NCBI GenBank assembly: GCA_000955875.1
Contig: JYOE01000007.1
Location: 62,001-126,000, forward strand
Source: Terrabacter sp. 28
Lineage (GTDB): Bacteria > Actinomycetota > Actinomycetes > Actinomycetales > Dermatophilaceae
Direction: 5' to 3'
DNA length: 64,000 nucleotides
In this document: piece by piece, positions 24,352-32,949 of the stretch
How positions within the stretch are numbered: position 1 is the stretch's first letter
Layout: each line of letters starts with the position of its first letter
Made by a program: the position numbers and the translations under genes
The notes under the pieces: model-generated
Told to the model about the DNA's origin: nothing
Database searches by the model: none
Seen by the model: the letters and a program-made list of their open reading frames with translations, nothing else

Positions 24352-25722
24352 CTAGCGCAGGCCGGCGTAGTGGTCCGGCAGCCGCCTCGCGTAGGCCCCG
24401 AGCAGCTCGCGCGCGACCGTCACCGAGTCGACGAGTGGATGGAGCGCAAAGGCCTTGACCGCAAGCGATCTCGACTGCTCGGCCGCCGCGGCGATGACGA
24501 TCTCGTCGACTGCCTTCACCTGCTGCACGAGCCCGAGGGCGTGACCGGGTAGCGGACTCACGCTGACGGGCACCGGGCCGGCGGCGTCGATCGTGCACGG
24601 CACCTCGACCACGGCGTCGTCGGGCAGCCCGGCGACAGCACCGCCGTTGCGCACGTTGAGGATGAGCCGAGCCGGCTCGTCACGGGCGATCGCGGCCATG
24701 AGCGCGAGGGCGACCCCTTCGTAGCCGCCGCCCTCGACGTCCGCCTCGGACCGCTCGTGGCTGTCGCCGTCGCCGTTCTCGCGGGTCTCCTGCATGTAGG
24801 TCGCGTTGCGTTCGCGGCGCACGGCGTCCCAGCGCTCCCACGCCTGCTCCGGCGAGCGTGCCACGGCGGTGTAGAACTCGGCCTGCTGCGCGACGAGGTA
24901 CTCGCCACGCGTCTGTGCGGCCCCGGCGATCTGGGCGATCGCGTCGCGCGTGAAGTAGTAGTAGAAGAGGTACTCGTTCGGCAGCGAGCCGAGGTCGCGC
25001 AGCCACTCGGCGCCGAAGAGGTGCCCCTCCTCGATGGCGGCAAGCGCCCCCTCGTCGGCGAGCAGGCTTGGCAGCAGGTCACATCCGTCGCGTCGCAGCC
25101 CGGTGAGCCAGCCGAGGTGGTTGAGTCCTGCGTAGTCGATCTCGAGGTCGGCGAGGTCGTGCCCGAGGGCACCTGCGGCCCGCTTGGCGAGACCGAGCGG
25201 CGAGTCGCAGATGCCGACGACCCGGCCGTCGAGGACCGACTGCATCGCCTGCGTGACGAGACCGGCGGGGTTGGTGAAGTTGATGACCCATGCGTCGGGG
25301 GCGAGGCGGCGTACGCGTCGGGCGACGTCGAGCGCGACGGGAACGGTGCGCAGGCCGTAGCCGACGCCGCCGGGCCCGGTGGTCTCCTGGCCGAGCAGCC
25401 CCAGGGCGAGCGCGATCCGTTCGTCGGCGGTGCGGCCCGCGAGACCACCGACCCGCAGCGCCGAGAAGACGAAGTCGGCGCCGGCGAGCGCCGTGTCGAG
25501 GTCGGTCGTGGCCGAGAGCGCCGGCGGGGGCAGCGACTCGGGGTGTGCGGCGAGGTGCTGCCGGGCCTGGGCGGCGAGGACGTGGCGCATGACGTCGAGT
25601 CGCGAGGAGTCGGTGTCGTGCAGGACCACCTCGGTGACGCGGCGCTCGGCGGTGTCGCGCAGCAGCGCACCGTGCACGAGCGGCACGCGGAACCCACCCC
25701 CGCCGAGGATCACCAGCTTCAT
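24352..25722 (-). CDS. Glycoside hydrolase family 4 (6-phospho-beta-glucosidase-like)
   Basis: A 456-residue NAD- and metal-dependent GH4 enzyme. The nucleotide-binding motif is VILGGGGFR at residues 4-12; VINFTNPAG, GICDSP (metal-binding Cys) and GLNHLGW match the 6-phospho-beta-glucosidase branch. GH4 enzymes oxidise C3 transiently and cleave phosphorylated disaccharides. No PTS gene is visible in the window, so the source of phosphorylated substrate is unclear; an unphosphorylated glycoside is possible. The ATG follows GGTGAGG. It neighbours the 5-oxoprolinase genes but does not obviously belong to them. Confidence 0.9.
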   Translation of the reverse strand: MKLVILGGGGFRVPLVHGALLRDTAERRVTEVVLHDTDSSRLDVMRHVLAAQARQHLAAHPESLPPPALSATTDLDTALAGADFVFSALRVGGLAGRTADERIALALGLLGQETTGPGGVGYGLRTVPVALDVARRVRRLAPDAWVINFTNPAGLVTQAMQSVLDGRVVGICDSPLGLAKRAAGALGHDLADLEIDYAGLNHLGWLTGLRRDGCDLLPSLLADEGALAAIEEGHLFGAEWLRDLGSLPNEYLFYYYFTRDAIAQIAGAAQTRGEYLVAQQAEFYTAVARSPEQAWERWDAVRRERNATYMQETRENGDGDSHERSEADVEGGGYEGVALALMAAIARDEPARLILNVRNGGAVAGLPDDAVVEVPCTIDAAGPVPVSVSPLPGHALGLVQQVKAVDEIVIAAAAEQSRSLAVKAFALHPLVDSVTVARELLGAYARRLPDHYAGLR

Positions 25723-25786
25723 GGCCTCACCACCCTCGGACCGTACCAACCCTCAGCAGCCGTGCCCTGCTCTGGCGCGCGATGCC

Positions 25787-26806
25787 TCAGTCGTGGCCGG
25801 GGTAGGCGTGCACGACGGCCGCCCTGAGTCGGGGCACCACGCGCACGAGCTCCTGCTCCGCACGGTGGGCGACGGCGTGGGCATCGGCGAGGGACAGACG
25901 CGACGGCACGTCGAGCTCGGCGTCCGCATGCATCGCGTGACCGATCCACCGCATGCGCACGCGACGCACCGACAGCACGGCCGGGTCGGCGGCGAGCACC
26001 TGCTCGGCATGCTCCACGAGCACCGGATCGACGCCGTCCATCAGCCGTCGGAAGACGTCGCGGGCCGCAGTGCGCAGCACGAGCACGATCGCGACGGTGA
26101 TGACCAGCCCGACCACCGGGTCGGCCCAGTCCCACCCGATCGCGACCCCACCTGCGCCGAGGACGACCGCGAGGGACGTGAGCCCGTCGGTGCGGGCGTG
26201 GTGGCCGTCCGCGACGAGGGCCGCCGACCCGATCGCGCATCCCTCACGGATGCGGAAGCCGGCGACGAGCTCGTTGCCGATGAAGCCGACCACGCCCGCC
26301 AAGGCCACCCAGCCGAGGTTCTGCACGGGTGCGGGGTCGGCGAGACGACGGATCGCCTCCCACCCTGCCACCACGGCCGACAGCGCGATCATGGCGACGA
26401 CGAAGAGCCCGGCGAGGTCCTCGGCGCGGCCATAGCCGTACGTGTACCGGCGGGTGGCAGCGCGGCGACCGAGGACGAAGGCGATCCACAGGGGCACGGC
26501 GGTCAGCGCGTCCGAGAAGTTGTGGATCGTGTCGGCCAGCAGCGCGACCGAGCCCGAGACGGCGACGACGGCCAGCTGCAGCGCTGCGGTGAGCCCGAGG
26601 CCCACGAGGCTGACCTTGACGGCCCGGATGCCACGCGCGCTCGACTCCAGGGCGGCGTCGATGGAGTCCGCGGCGTCGTGGGAGTGCGGCGTGAAGGCGT
26701 GCCGGAACCGGGCGAGCATGGCGCCGCCGTATGGGTGCCCGTGGTCGTGCTGGTGATCGTGGACCGGGTGCTCGTGATGGTGGTGAGGGTCGTGCTCGGC
26801 TCGCAT
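25787..26806 (-). CDS. Cation diffusion facilitator (zinc-type exporter)
   Basis: A 339-residue CDF exporter. The cytoplasmic N-terminus is very His-rich (HDPHHHHEHPVHDHQHDHGH), suited to metal capture. Six membrane helices follow; the metal site residues are visible in LADTIHNFSDALT (helix 2) and ADGHHARTDGLTSL (helix 5). The C-terminal ~80 residues form the cytoplasmic metallochaperone-like domain. It probably exports Zn(II) and related ions by proton antiport. Start ATG follows AAGGTG; GTG 26812 is an alternative. It is divergent from an ArsR-family sensor across 53 bases. Confidence 0.93.
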   Translation of the reverse strand: MRAEHDPHHHHEHPVHDHQHDHGHPYGGAMLARFRHAFTPHSHDAADSIDAALESSARGIRAVKVSLVGLGLTAALQLAVVAVSGSVALLADTIHNFSDALTAVPLWIAFVLGRRAATRRYTYGYGRAEDLAGLFVVAMIALSAVVAGWEAIRRLADPAPVQNLGWVALAGVVGFIGNELVAGFRIREGCAIGSAALVADGHHARTDGLTSLAVVLGAGGVAIGWDWADPVVGLVITVAIVLVLRTAARDVFRRLMDGVDPVLVEHAEQVLAADPAVLSVRRVRMRWIGHAMHADAELDVPSRLSLADAHAVAHRAEQELVRVVPRLRAAVVHAYPGHD

Positions 26807-26819
26807 GTCCACACCTTAT

Positions 26820-26843
26820 CTGCATGGTTGCGAAGGTATGCAG
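26820..26843. promoter_or_regulatory. Inverted repeat, candidate ArsR/SmtB operator
   Basis: CTGCAT (26820-26825) and ATGCAG (26838-26843) are inverted around a 12-base spacer in the 53-base divergent region. ArsR/SmtB sensors bind imperfect inverted repeats at such positions. One site could control both genes. Confidence 0.5.
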
Positions 26844-26859
26844 GCAGTAGGGTCGTGGC

Positions 26860-27246
26860 GTGCACGATGCCAGGCCCGACCTCTCCATGCCGGCGGACGA
26901 GCAGGCCCACCTCGCGGCCGAGACCTTCCGGCTGCTCTCCGACCCCACCCGCATCAAGCTGCTCTGGGCCCTGCTCCAGGGCGAGTCGTCGGTCAGCTGC
27001 CTGGCCGAGCTCGCCTCGGTCAGCCCCACGTCGGTGAGCCAGCACCTCGCCAAGCTCCGGCTGGCGGGACTCGTGCGCGGTCGGCGCGAGGGCACCTTCG
27101 TCTACTACACCGCCGCCGACACCCACGTGCGCGCCCTGCTCGCCGAGGCCCTGTCACACGCCGACCACGCCGTCGCAGACCTCGGCCCCGAGGGCGACCA
27201 CGAGCACCGGTTCCCCCGCCTCACGAGCGGGACGAAGCGGCACTGA
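26860..27246 (+). CDS. ArsR/SmtB-family metal-sensing repressor
   Basis: A 128-residue winged-helix repressor. The core reads LLSDPTRIKLLWALLQGE, then SCLAELASVSPTSVSQHLAKLRLAGLV as recognition region and GRREGTFVYYTAADTHVRALL as wing and last helix. The C-terminal helix and tail contain D and several H residues (HADHAVAD, DHEH), compatible with an alpha-5 zinc or nickel site. GTG start. Divergent from the CDF exporter, which it likely represses until metal binds. Confidence 0.92.
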   Translation: MHDARPDLSMPADEQAHLAAETFRLLSDPTRIKLLWALLQGESSVSCLAELASVSPTSVSQHLAKLRLAGLVRGRREGTFVYYTAADTHVRALLAEALSHADHAVADLGPEGDHEHRFPRLTSGTKRH

Positions 27247-27324
27247 CGGGCAAGCCGGGCGGCATACGCAATGGCAGCAGGCAAACCCGGTGAGTCTCGG
27301 GCGCAGGTGGGGGATCATGGGCGC

Positions 27325-28446
27325 GTGGCCCATCGACAGTCGTTCGACCCGCTGGCGTCGCGTCGCACCGACGACGACCCGCCGCTCGACGTGTTCGTGT
27401 GGGGAACCGTCTTCCTCGACATGATCTTCGCCGGGATGCCGAGCGCGCCGAAGCCGGGCACCGAGGTGTGGGCGGAGGGCCTTGCCTCGTGCCCCGGTGG
27501 CATCGCGAACCTCGCCGTCGCGACGCGCCGGCTGGGTCTGCGCACCGGCCTGGCCGCGGCGTTCAGCGACGACGACTACGGCGACTTCTGCTGGCGCACG
27601 CTCGAGGAGCAGGAGGGCATCGACCTCGCCCGCAGCCGCCGCTTCGCCGACTGGCACAGCCCCGTGACGGTCTCGATGTCGGTCGACCGTGACCGCAGCA
27701 TGGTCTCGCACGGACACCCGTCGCCCGTGCCGGCGAGCGAGCTCATCGGCTCCCCGCCCCGCTCGCGGGCCGTCATGGTCGACCTCGCCGAGGACGAGGC
27801 CTTCGGCGGCAGCGGTCCGACGTGGGTCGACCGGGCCCGCGAGAACGGCTCGCTCGTCTTCGCCGACGTCGGCTGGGACCCCAAGGAGCAGTGGTCGCCG
27901 CACGTGCTCGAGCGGCTCGCCCGGTGCGACGTCTTCATGCCCAACGCCGTCGAGGCGATGGCCTACACCGGCACGAGCTCGCCCGTCGAGGCCGTCTACG
28001 CGCTCGCCGACCGGGTGCCCGTCGCGATCGTCACCGACGGGTCGGACGGAGCCCTCGGCATCGACGCGCGCACGGGCGAGGAGGTGCGGGTGCCGTCGCT
28101 GCGCGTGCACGAGGTCGACCCGACCGGCGCCGGCGACGTCTTCGGCGCGGCCCTGCTCGTGGGCACGCTCGCCGAGTGGCCGCTCGAGCAGCGGATGACG
28201 TTCGCGAGCCTGTGCGCCGGCCTCGCGCTCCAGCAGTACGGCGGCTCGCTCGCCGCACCCGGCTGGGGCGACCTCGCCGACTGGTGGACCGCGCTCGTCA
28301 GCGACACGAGCGGCGACGCGTACCACCGCTCGCTGCGCCGACGGTTCGCGTTCCTCGACGAGATCGTGCCGCGCGTCCCGGTCATGGCCTGCCGCCGGGC
28401 CACGGCCACCATCGCCAAGCGCGCCGACGTGCAGACGCTCGACTGA
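27325..28446 (+). CDS. PfkB-family carbohydrate kinase
   Basis: A 373-residue sugar or nucleoside kinase. The N-terminal PfkB block is CPGGIANLAVATRRLG, and the C-terminal ATP/catalytic signature is DPTGAGDVFGAALLVG, with the Asp of GAGD as base. A tail of about 60 residues (LRRRFAFLDEIVP) is longer than usual. I chose GTG 27325, just upstream of the conserved fold; ATG 27271 would add 18 unusual residues and lacks a ribosome site. Substrate unknown; it lies between the metal-export pair and the carbohydrate locus and could serve either sugar importer. Confidence 0.88.
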   Translation: MAHRQSFDPLASRRTDDDPPLDVFVWGTVFLDMIFAGMPSAPKPGTEVWAEGLASCPGGIANLAVATRRLGLRTGLAAAFSDDDYGDFCWRTLEEQEGIDLARSRRFADWHSPVTVSMSVDRDRSMVSHGHPSPVPASELIGSPPRSRAVMVDLAEDEAFGGSGPTWVDRARENGSLVFADVGWDPKEQWSPHVLERLARCDVFMPNAVEAMAYTGTSSPVEAVYALADRVPVAIVTDGSDGALGIDARTGEEVRVPSLRVHEVDPTGAGDVFGAALLVGTLAEWPLEQRMTFASLCAGLALQQYGGSLAAPGWGDLADWWTALVSDTSGDAYHRSLRRRFAFLDEIVPRVPVMACRRATATIAKRADVQTLD

Positions 28447-28495
28447 GAGCACCCACGGGCGCGCCGGCCACGGGCGGCGCGGCAGGATGGGGCGG

Positions 28496-28903
28496 GTGAG
28501 CGACACCGAGGTGCCAGACGAGGTGCCGGACGAGGTGCCGGACGAGGTGCCCGACGACATCCGCGACCTGCTGGCGGTCGACCTGTTGGGGGCCCAGGTG
28601 CAGGACTGGTCGATCGCGAGCGACTCGTTCACGTGGACCCTGCTCGCCGGCGATGCCGATCGCGGGCACGAGCTGGCCGCGCTGACCTACGTCGGGGCGG
28701 TCGTGCTGCACACGAACCGGCACCACCTCGACCGCGCCGTCGAGGTCGCGGCCGAGGTCGTGGGGTCCGAGGTCGTCCCTGCCGAGGGCGGCGGGTTCGA
28801 GCACCGGGTGACGCTCGGGCCGGCGTATGCGTTCGTCATCCGCTTCTGGAGCGTCGACGTCCGCCGTATGCCGGCACCGGACCACCTCCGCCGCACCCGC
28901 TGA
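28496..28903 (+). CDS. Small acidic protein of unknown function
   Basis: About 135 residues, no family recognised. It opens with VPDE repeated three to four times, encoded by a 12-base tandem repeat, then a compact domain with DLLAVDLLGAQVQDW and alternating strands ending VIRFWSVDV. No signal peptide or membrane segment. GTG 28496 follows GGATGGGGCGG; ATG 28487 is an alternative. It starts 50 bases after the PfkB gene and ends at a strong hairpin. Confidence 0.65.
   Translation: MSDTEVPDEVPDEVPDEVPDDIRDLLAVDLLGAQVQDWSIASDSFTWTLLAGDADRGHELAALTYVGAVVLHTNRHHLDRAVEVAAEVVGSEVVPAEGGGFEHRVTLGPAYAFVIRFWSVDVRRMPAPDHLRRTR
28508..28555. repeat. 12-base in-frame tandem repeat, four copies
   Basis: GAGGTGCCGGAC repeated four times with a few substitutions, encoding the N-terminal acidic/Pro repeats of the small unknown protein. 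Confidence 0.85.
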
Positions 28904-28951
28904 CCGCGGGCCGAGCCACCCGACGAGAGGGTCGGCTGCGACAGTGCGGTG

Positions 28952-28978
28952 GATCACCGGCACCGGACGCCGGTGATC
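28952..28978. terminator. Perfect hairpin between convergent genes
   Basis: GATCACCGGC and GCCGGTGATC pair perfectly (10 base pairs) around ACCGGAC. It lies between the plus-strand small unknown gene and the end of the minus-strand MalG-type permease gene and is likely a bidirectional terminator. Confidence 0.8.
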
Positions 28979-29026
28979 GACCGCGCAACGGTCGTGGCCG
29001 CGTTGCGGGCCACCCGGCATACGCCC

Positions 29027-29878
29027 TCAGTCGCCGGCGATGCCGGTGCGCTCGACGCCCTCGACGATCCAGCGCTGCAGGAAGAGGAACATCAGCAGCA
29101 GCGGGAAGATCGCGACGAGCGCCGCCATGAAGAGCTGGCTCACCTGCACCGACTGCGCCGTGAGGAACGTCGACAGTGCGATCTGCACGGTCCACGACTC
29201 CTGGTCGCGGCCGATGACCAGCGGCCAGAGGAAGGCGTTCCACGTGCCGATGAAGGTGATGGTGCCGATGGCGGCGACGAAACCGAGCGAGTTCGGCACG
29301 ACGATCCTCCAGAACGTGCCCCAGTAGCCGAGGCCGTCGATGAACGCCGCCTCCTCGATCTCCTTGGGGAAGCCGAGGAAGAACTGCCGGAAGAGGAACG
29401 TCGCGAGCGCCTGGAAGAGTCCCGGGATGATGAGGCCGCGCAGGGTCGAGATCCAGCCGAGGGTCGACACGAGCACGAAGCTCGGCACGAACGTCACCGC
29501 GGCCGGGATGAGCAGCGTCGCGACGATCGAGTAGAAGACGGTGTTGGACCAGCGGTACGGGATGCGCGCGAGGCCGTAGCCGGCCAGGCCCGAGATGACG
29601 AGCACCCCGACGGTCTGCGTCACGGCGATGAGCCCGGAGTTGAGCAGGCTGCGCGCCATCGGGATCGCGGGGTTGTCGAAGAGCCCGGTGAGGTTCGAGG
29701 TCTCCCAGACCGGCGGCAGCCAGTGGAAGTCGGGCGAGCCGAGGTCCTGCTCGCGCATGAAGGCGCTGCGCACGAGCAGGTAGAACGGGACGAGAAAGAG
29801 CAGTGCCGCCACGACGAGGGCGCTGTAGCGCGCCCAGCCGACGAGGCGGGACTGCTTGCGGCTGCGGACGATCGCCAT
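29027..29878 (-). CDS. ABC sugar importer permease (MalG/AraQ type)
   Basis: A 283-residue permease with six membrane helices. The EAA loop reads EEAAFIDGLGYWGTFWRIVVPNS, characteristic of the oligosaccharide (CUT1) family. Start ATG abuts the stop of the partner permease (TAG directly followed by ATG), so the two are coupled. No ATPase gene lies nearby; as in many actinobacteria a shared MsiK-type ATPase elsewhere probably energises it. Confidence 0.94.
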   Translation of the reverse strand: MAIVRSRKQSRLVGWARYSALVVAALLFLVPFYLLVRSAFMREQDLGSPDFHWLPPVWETSNLTGLFDNPAIPMARSLLNSGLIAVTQTVGVLVISGLAGYGLARIPYRWSNTVFYSIVATLLIPAAVTFVPSFVLVSTLGWISTLRGLIIPGLFQALATFLFRQFFLGFPKEIEEAAFIDGLGYWGTFWRIVVPNSLGFVAAIGTITFIGTWNAFLWPLVIGRDQESWTVQIALSTFLTAQSVQVSQLFMAALVAIFPLLLMFLFLQRWIVEGVERTGIAGD

Positions 29879-30874
29879 CTACTCGCCCCTGTCGCCGAGT
29901 CGGAGCACGCGGCCCTGCACCACCGCCACGATCGCGATGATGAGGGTGAGGATGACCGCGCCGGCCGAGCCGTGGCCGAAGTCCTGACCCGAGCCGAGCG
30001 CCGTGTAGTAGAGGTAGACGAGCGGTGGTCGCGCGTACGGCGGATAGGTGCCGAACGTGGACAGGATGTTGTAGAACTCGTCGAACGCCTGGAACGCGTT
30101 GACGAGCAGCAGCAGGAGAACCGCCGTCGACGTCGCCCGCAGCTGGGGGAACGTGATGTGGCGGAAGACCTTCCAGCCCTCGGCGCCGTCGATCGCGGCC
30201 GCCTCGTAGAGGGTCGGGCTGATCCGCTGGATGCCGGCGAGGAAGAGGATCATGTAGAAGCCCACCTGCAGCCAGAGCCGGGCCGTGACGATGACGAGCC
30301 AGTACCACGGTGGGTCGGCGAGGCTGAGCCACGGCACCGAGTCGATGCCGAACCAGCCGAGCACCGCGTTGGCGAGGCCCGAGCGGATGCCGCTGAAGAT
30401 CGACATCTTCCAGATCAGCGCGGCGACGACGTAGGAGCACGCGGTCGGCAGGAAGAACACCGACCGGAAGAAGGACTGCATGACGCGGGTGCGCGCGACG
30501 AGCAGCGCGGCGCCGAGCGAGATCACGAACGTGGTCGGCACGATGAACACGGCGAAGGCGACGAAGGTGAGCAGGCTGCTGCGGAAGGCCGGGTCGCGCA
30601 GCATGTCCAGGTAGTTGCCCGCACCGACGAACTCGGTCGGCGTCACGGTGTTGTACGCGTTGAAGAACGACAGGTAGATCGACCAGACGATCGGCACGTA
30701 GACGAACACGACGAGACCGATGACGAACGGCCCGACGAACACCCAGAACCAGAGGTTGACGTCCTGGCGCCCCCGCAGCCGCCGGCCGAGCGAGGGCCGG
30801 GGCGCGCTGAGGCGCCCCGGCTCGCGCTCCGACGGCGCCCGGTCGTATGCCGGGCGGCCGGCCTCGGCCGTCAG
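29879..30874 (-). CDS. ABC sugar importer permease (MalF/UgpA type), apparently CTG start
   Basis: About 331 residues with six helices and EAA loop YEAAAIDGAEGWKVFRHITFPQ. The hydrophobic core begins LWFWVFVGPFVIGLVVFVY. Between the end of the binding-protein gene and this core there is no ATG, GTG or TTG in frame; the nearest in-frame GTG lies well inside the upstream gene. The best start is CTG at 30874, which forms a CTGA overlap with the binding-protein stop, the same geometry as the ATGA overlaps elsewhere in the window. Start therefore tentative, identity secure. Confidence 0.88.
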   Translation of the reverse strand: MTAEAGRPAYDRAPSEREPGRLSAPRPSLGRRLRGRQDVNLWFWVFVGPFVIGLVVFVYVPIVWSIYLSFFNAYNTVTPTEFVGAGNYLDMLRDPAFRSSLLTFVAFAVFIVPTTFVISLGAALLVARTRVMQSFFRSVFFLPTACSYVVAALIWKMSIFSGIRSGLANAVLGWFGIDSVPWLSLADPPWYWLVIVTARLWLQVGFYMILFLAGIQRISPTLYEAAAIDGAEGWKVFRHITFPQLRATSTAVLLLLLVNAFQAFDEFYNILSTFGTYPPYARPPLVYLYYTALGSGQDFGHGSAGAVILTLIIAIVAVVQGRVLRLGDRGE

Positions 30875-32202
30875 GCGAGCACCCGCTTGAGCTCGGGCTC
30901 GGCGACGGCCTTGACCTTCGCGATCTCGCCCATCGGGTCGGCGCCCTCCTTGACGATGCGGTTCATCGCGTCGCCGAAGGCGGTGTTGCACTTGGGCGTC
31001 CACAGGATCGGGCTCTGCGCGTGGCCGACGTCGGTGGCGAGCTTGGCGGCCTCGGCGGCCTGGCCGTCCTTGAGGGTCGTGGCCTGGCCGATGAGGCTCG
31101 TGCGAGCGGGGATGTGGAAGCCGTAGGCGGTGGCGAAGTCGAGCTGGTCCTGGGTCTGGTCGACCCAGAGGTACTTGACGAACTTCTTGGCGGCCTCGAC
31201 GTCCTTGCTCTTCGCGCTGACGCACGAGCCGTAGGCGCCGACCGGCACCGACGCCTTGCCCGAGCCGTCGAGGGCGGGCCACGCCATGACGCCGAAGTCG
31301 TCGCCGAGGCCCTTCTTGATGTCGGGGAAGGTCCACAGGCCGGTGAACTGCATCGCGGTGAGGCCGGCCGTGAGGGCCGACGCGTCGAACCAGTCCTTGG
31401 GTGCGCCGAGCAGGAGCACCTTGGCGTCCCACATCTCGCGCAGCTTGCCCAGAGCCTGACCGGCGCGGGGGTCGTCGAAGCCGAACGTGTTGTCCTCGGC
31501 GAGGTAGTCGAGGCCGGCCGACCACAGCATGGGCCCGCCCATGAGGCCGGCGCCGCCGTCGTTGCCGAGGAAGAGGCCCTTGACGTTGCCCTGGGTCAGC
31601 TTCTTCGCGGCGGCGATGAGCTCGTCGATGGTCTGGGGCGGGGTGACACCGGCTTTGTCGAGCATCGACTTGCGGTAGACGAGCAGCTGCATGTCGACGA
31701 CCTGCGGGATGGCGTACGTCTTGCCCTCGTAGGTCATCCGCTTGAGGATGCTCGGGTTGAAGTCGTCCTTGGCGTCTCCGAGGAGGTCGGTGAGGTCGAC
31801 GACCTGCTTGCCCTTGATCATGTCGATCGTCGGGCCGTTGCCGTACTCGAAGACGTCGGGCCCGGCGTCGGTCAGCAGCGAGGCGGCGGTCGACTGGTCG
31901 TAGTCGCCGGGCTTCCAGCTGACCTTGACGGTCGCGTCCTTGTAGGCAGCGGCGTACTTCTCGACGGCCTGCTGCGTGCCGGCCTCGCCGTACTGGTGGT
32001 ACCACTGGTTGAGCGTGACGCCGCTGCCGCCGCCTCCGGTCGCGCCGCCGCCCGTCGCCGCGGGCTCGCGGCCGGTGTTGCTGCCGCACGCGGCGAGCGC
32101 GCCCGTCACGGCAGCGGCTCCGCCGAGCGCGAAGAGCGACCGACGGGTCAGGGACGATCCGAGAGCCTGGCGGATCGTGGGGTCGAGGTTCTGGTCAGAC
32201 AT
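30871..32202 (-). CDS. ABC sugar-binding lipoprotein (MalE/CUT1 type)
   Basis: A 443-residue lipoprotein. The signal has a twin-arginine flavour (LTRRSLFALGG) and lipobox ALAAC, then a Gly/Thr linker. The mature part shows the family-1 binding-protein pattern (VTLNQWYHQYGEAGTQQAV, MQFTGLWTFPDIKKGLG, AYGSCVSAKSKDVEAAKKFVKYLW). It feeds the two CUT1 permeases downstream. Start ATG after AGGGGAACC. Its location beside a GH144-like hydrolase and a LacI regulator points to a glucan oligosaccharide as ligand (inference). Confidence 0.93.
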   Translation of the reverse strand: MSDQNLDPTIRQALGSSLTRRSLFALGGAAAVTGALAACGSNTGREPAATGGGATGGGGSGVTLNQWYHQYGEAGTQQAVEKYAAAYKDATVKVSWKPGDYDQSTAASLLTDAGPDVFEYGNGPTIDMIKGKQVVDLTDLLGDAKDDFNPSILKRMTYEGKTYAIPQVVDMQLLVYRKSMLDKAGVTPPQTIDELIAAAKKLTQGNVKGLFLGNDGGAGLMGGPMLWSAGLDYLAEDNTFGFDDPRAGQALGKLREMWDAKVLLLGAPKDWFDASALTAGLTAMQFTGLWTFPDIKKGLGDDFGVMAWPALDGSGKASVPVGAYGSCVSAKSKDVEAAKKFVKYLWVDQTQDQLDFATAYGFHIPARTSLIGQATTLKDGQAAEAAKLATDVGHAQSPILWTPKCNTAFGDAMNRIVKEGADPMGEIAKVKAVAEPELKRVLA

Positions 32203-32340
32203 GGTTCCCCTGCGTCCTTCCTGCCCGACGACGCGGGCGACCGGTCATGACGGCGGACGTCCAGCCAGTCTTCTCGACCGCGCCCACCGTGCGATCGTAT
32301 GCCCGGTTCCTGCACGTTCGCCCGCGCAGACCCTCCCCGG

Positions 32341-32404
32341 CTCCCGATCGAGAGAAGGCGTGGTTCGCCCGCGACCGTGACGAAGCGTTCTCTCGATCCG
32401 GGAG
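32341..32404. terminator. Long imperfect inverted repeat
   Basis: CTCCCGATCGAGAGAA (32341-32356) and TTCTCTCGATCCGGGAG (32388-32404) pair over 16 positions with one bulge around a 31-base loop. It starts eight bases past the stop of the 158-residue unknown gene and lies about 140-200 bases upstream of the MalE-type gene. It could end the upstream transcript or act in control of the importer. Confidence 0.5.
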
Positions 32405-32411
32405 GGGGCGG

Positions 32412-32888
32412 TCAGATGGCGGCGGGGGAGTTCATGGGGTTGTCCTCGGCCGTCTCCTTCGACGTGCGCAGCAGCTCGTCGACGAGGACGAGGGTCTGCT
32501 CGTCCTCGGTCGTCATGCGCCGGCCGAAGGGTCCGCGGGCGAGCGCCACGGCTGCCCCGACGCGCACGATGCCGAGCCGCACGTCGTCGCGGGCCTCGGC
32601 CGAGAGGCGCTCGAGAAGGCGGGTGACGGCCAGCAACCCCGACACGACCGGCCGACCGTCGAGGGCGAACTCGTCGAAGAGCCAGCGTCGCTCGGAGGCG
32701 GCCGTCTCGAACACGGCGCGACCGGCGCCGGTGCTCCGCAGAGCCGCGTCGGTGACGGCGTCCCAGAAGGCGCCGCGCTCGTCGTCGTCGAAGACGGTGC
32801 GGCCCGTGAGCGCGCTCAGCACCCACACGGGCCCGAACCGCAGCGTGACGACGTCGGCCTCGGACCAGCCCTCGAACCACTGCGACAC
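32412..32888 (-). CDS. Conserved-looking cytoplasmic protein of unknown function
   Basis: A 158-residue protein without signal or membrane segments, family not recognised. It reads as mainly helical, with WFEGWSEADVVTLRFGPVWVLSALTG at the start in pieces and LVLVDELLRTSKETAED near the end. No cysteines, no metal motif. GTG start follows GGTGGTGGCGAC. It begins 61 bases after the GH144-like gene ends and is followed by a long inverted repeat, so it may be co-transcribed with the hydrolase and LacI genes. Confidence 0.7.
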   Translation of the reverse strand: MSQWFEGWSEADVVTLRFGPVWVLSALTGRTVFDDDERGAFWDAVTDAALRSTGAGRAVFETAASERRWLFDEFALDGRPVVSGLLAVTRLLERLSAEARDDVRLGIVRVGAAVALARGPFGRRMTTEDEQTLVLVDELLRTSKETAEDNPMNSPAAI

Positions 32889-32949
32889 GTCGCCACCACC
32901 TCTCGTCCGCGGGCGGCCACCTCAAGCGTACGACCGGCCGGAAGCCGGA

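Noticed and set aside
30875..32089. Upstream extension of the MalF-type permease through the binding-protein gene
   Set aside because: The extra sequence is an out-of-frame reading of the binding protein; a CTG start at the stop overlap is more economical.
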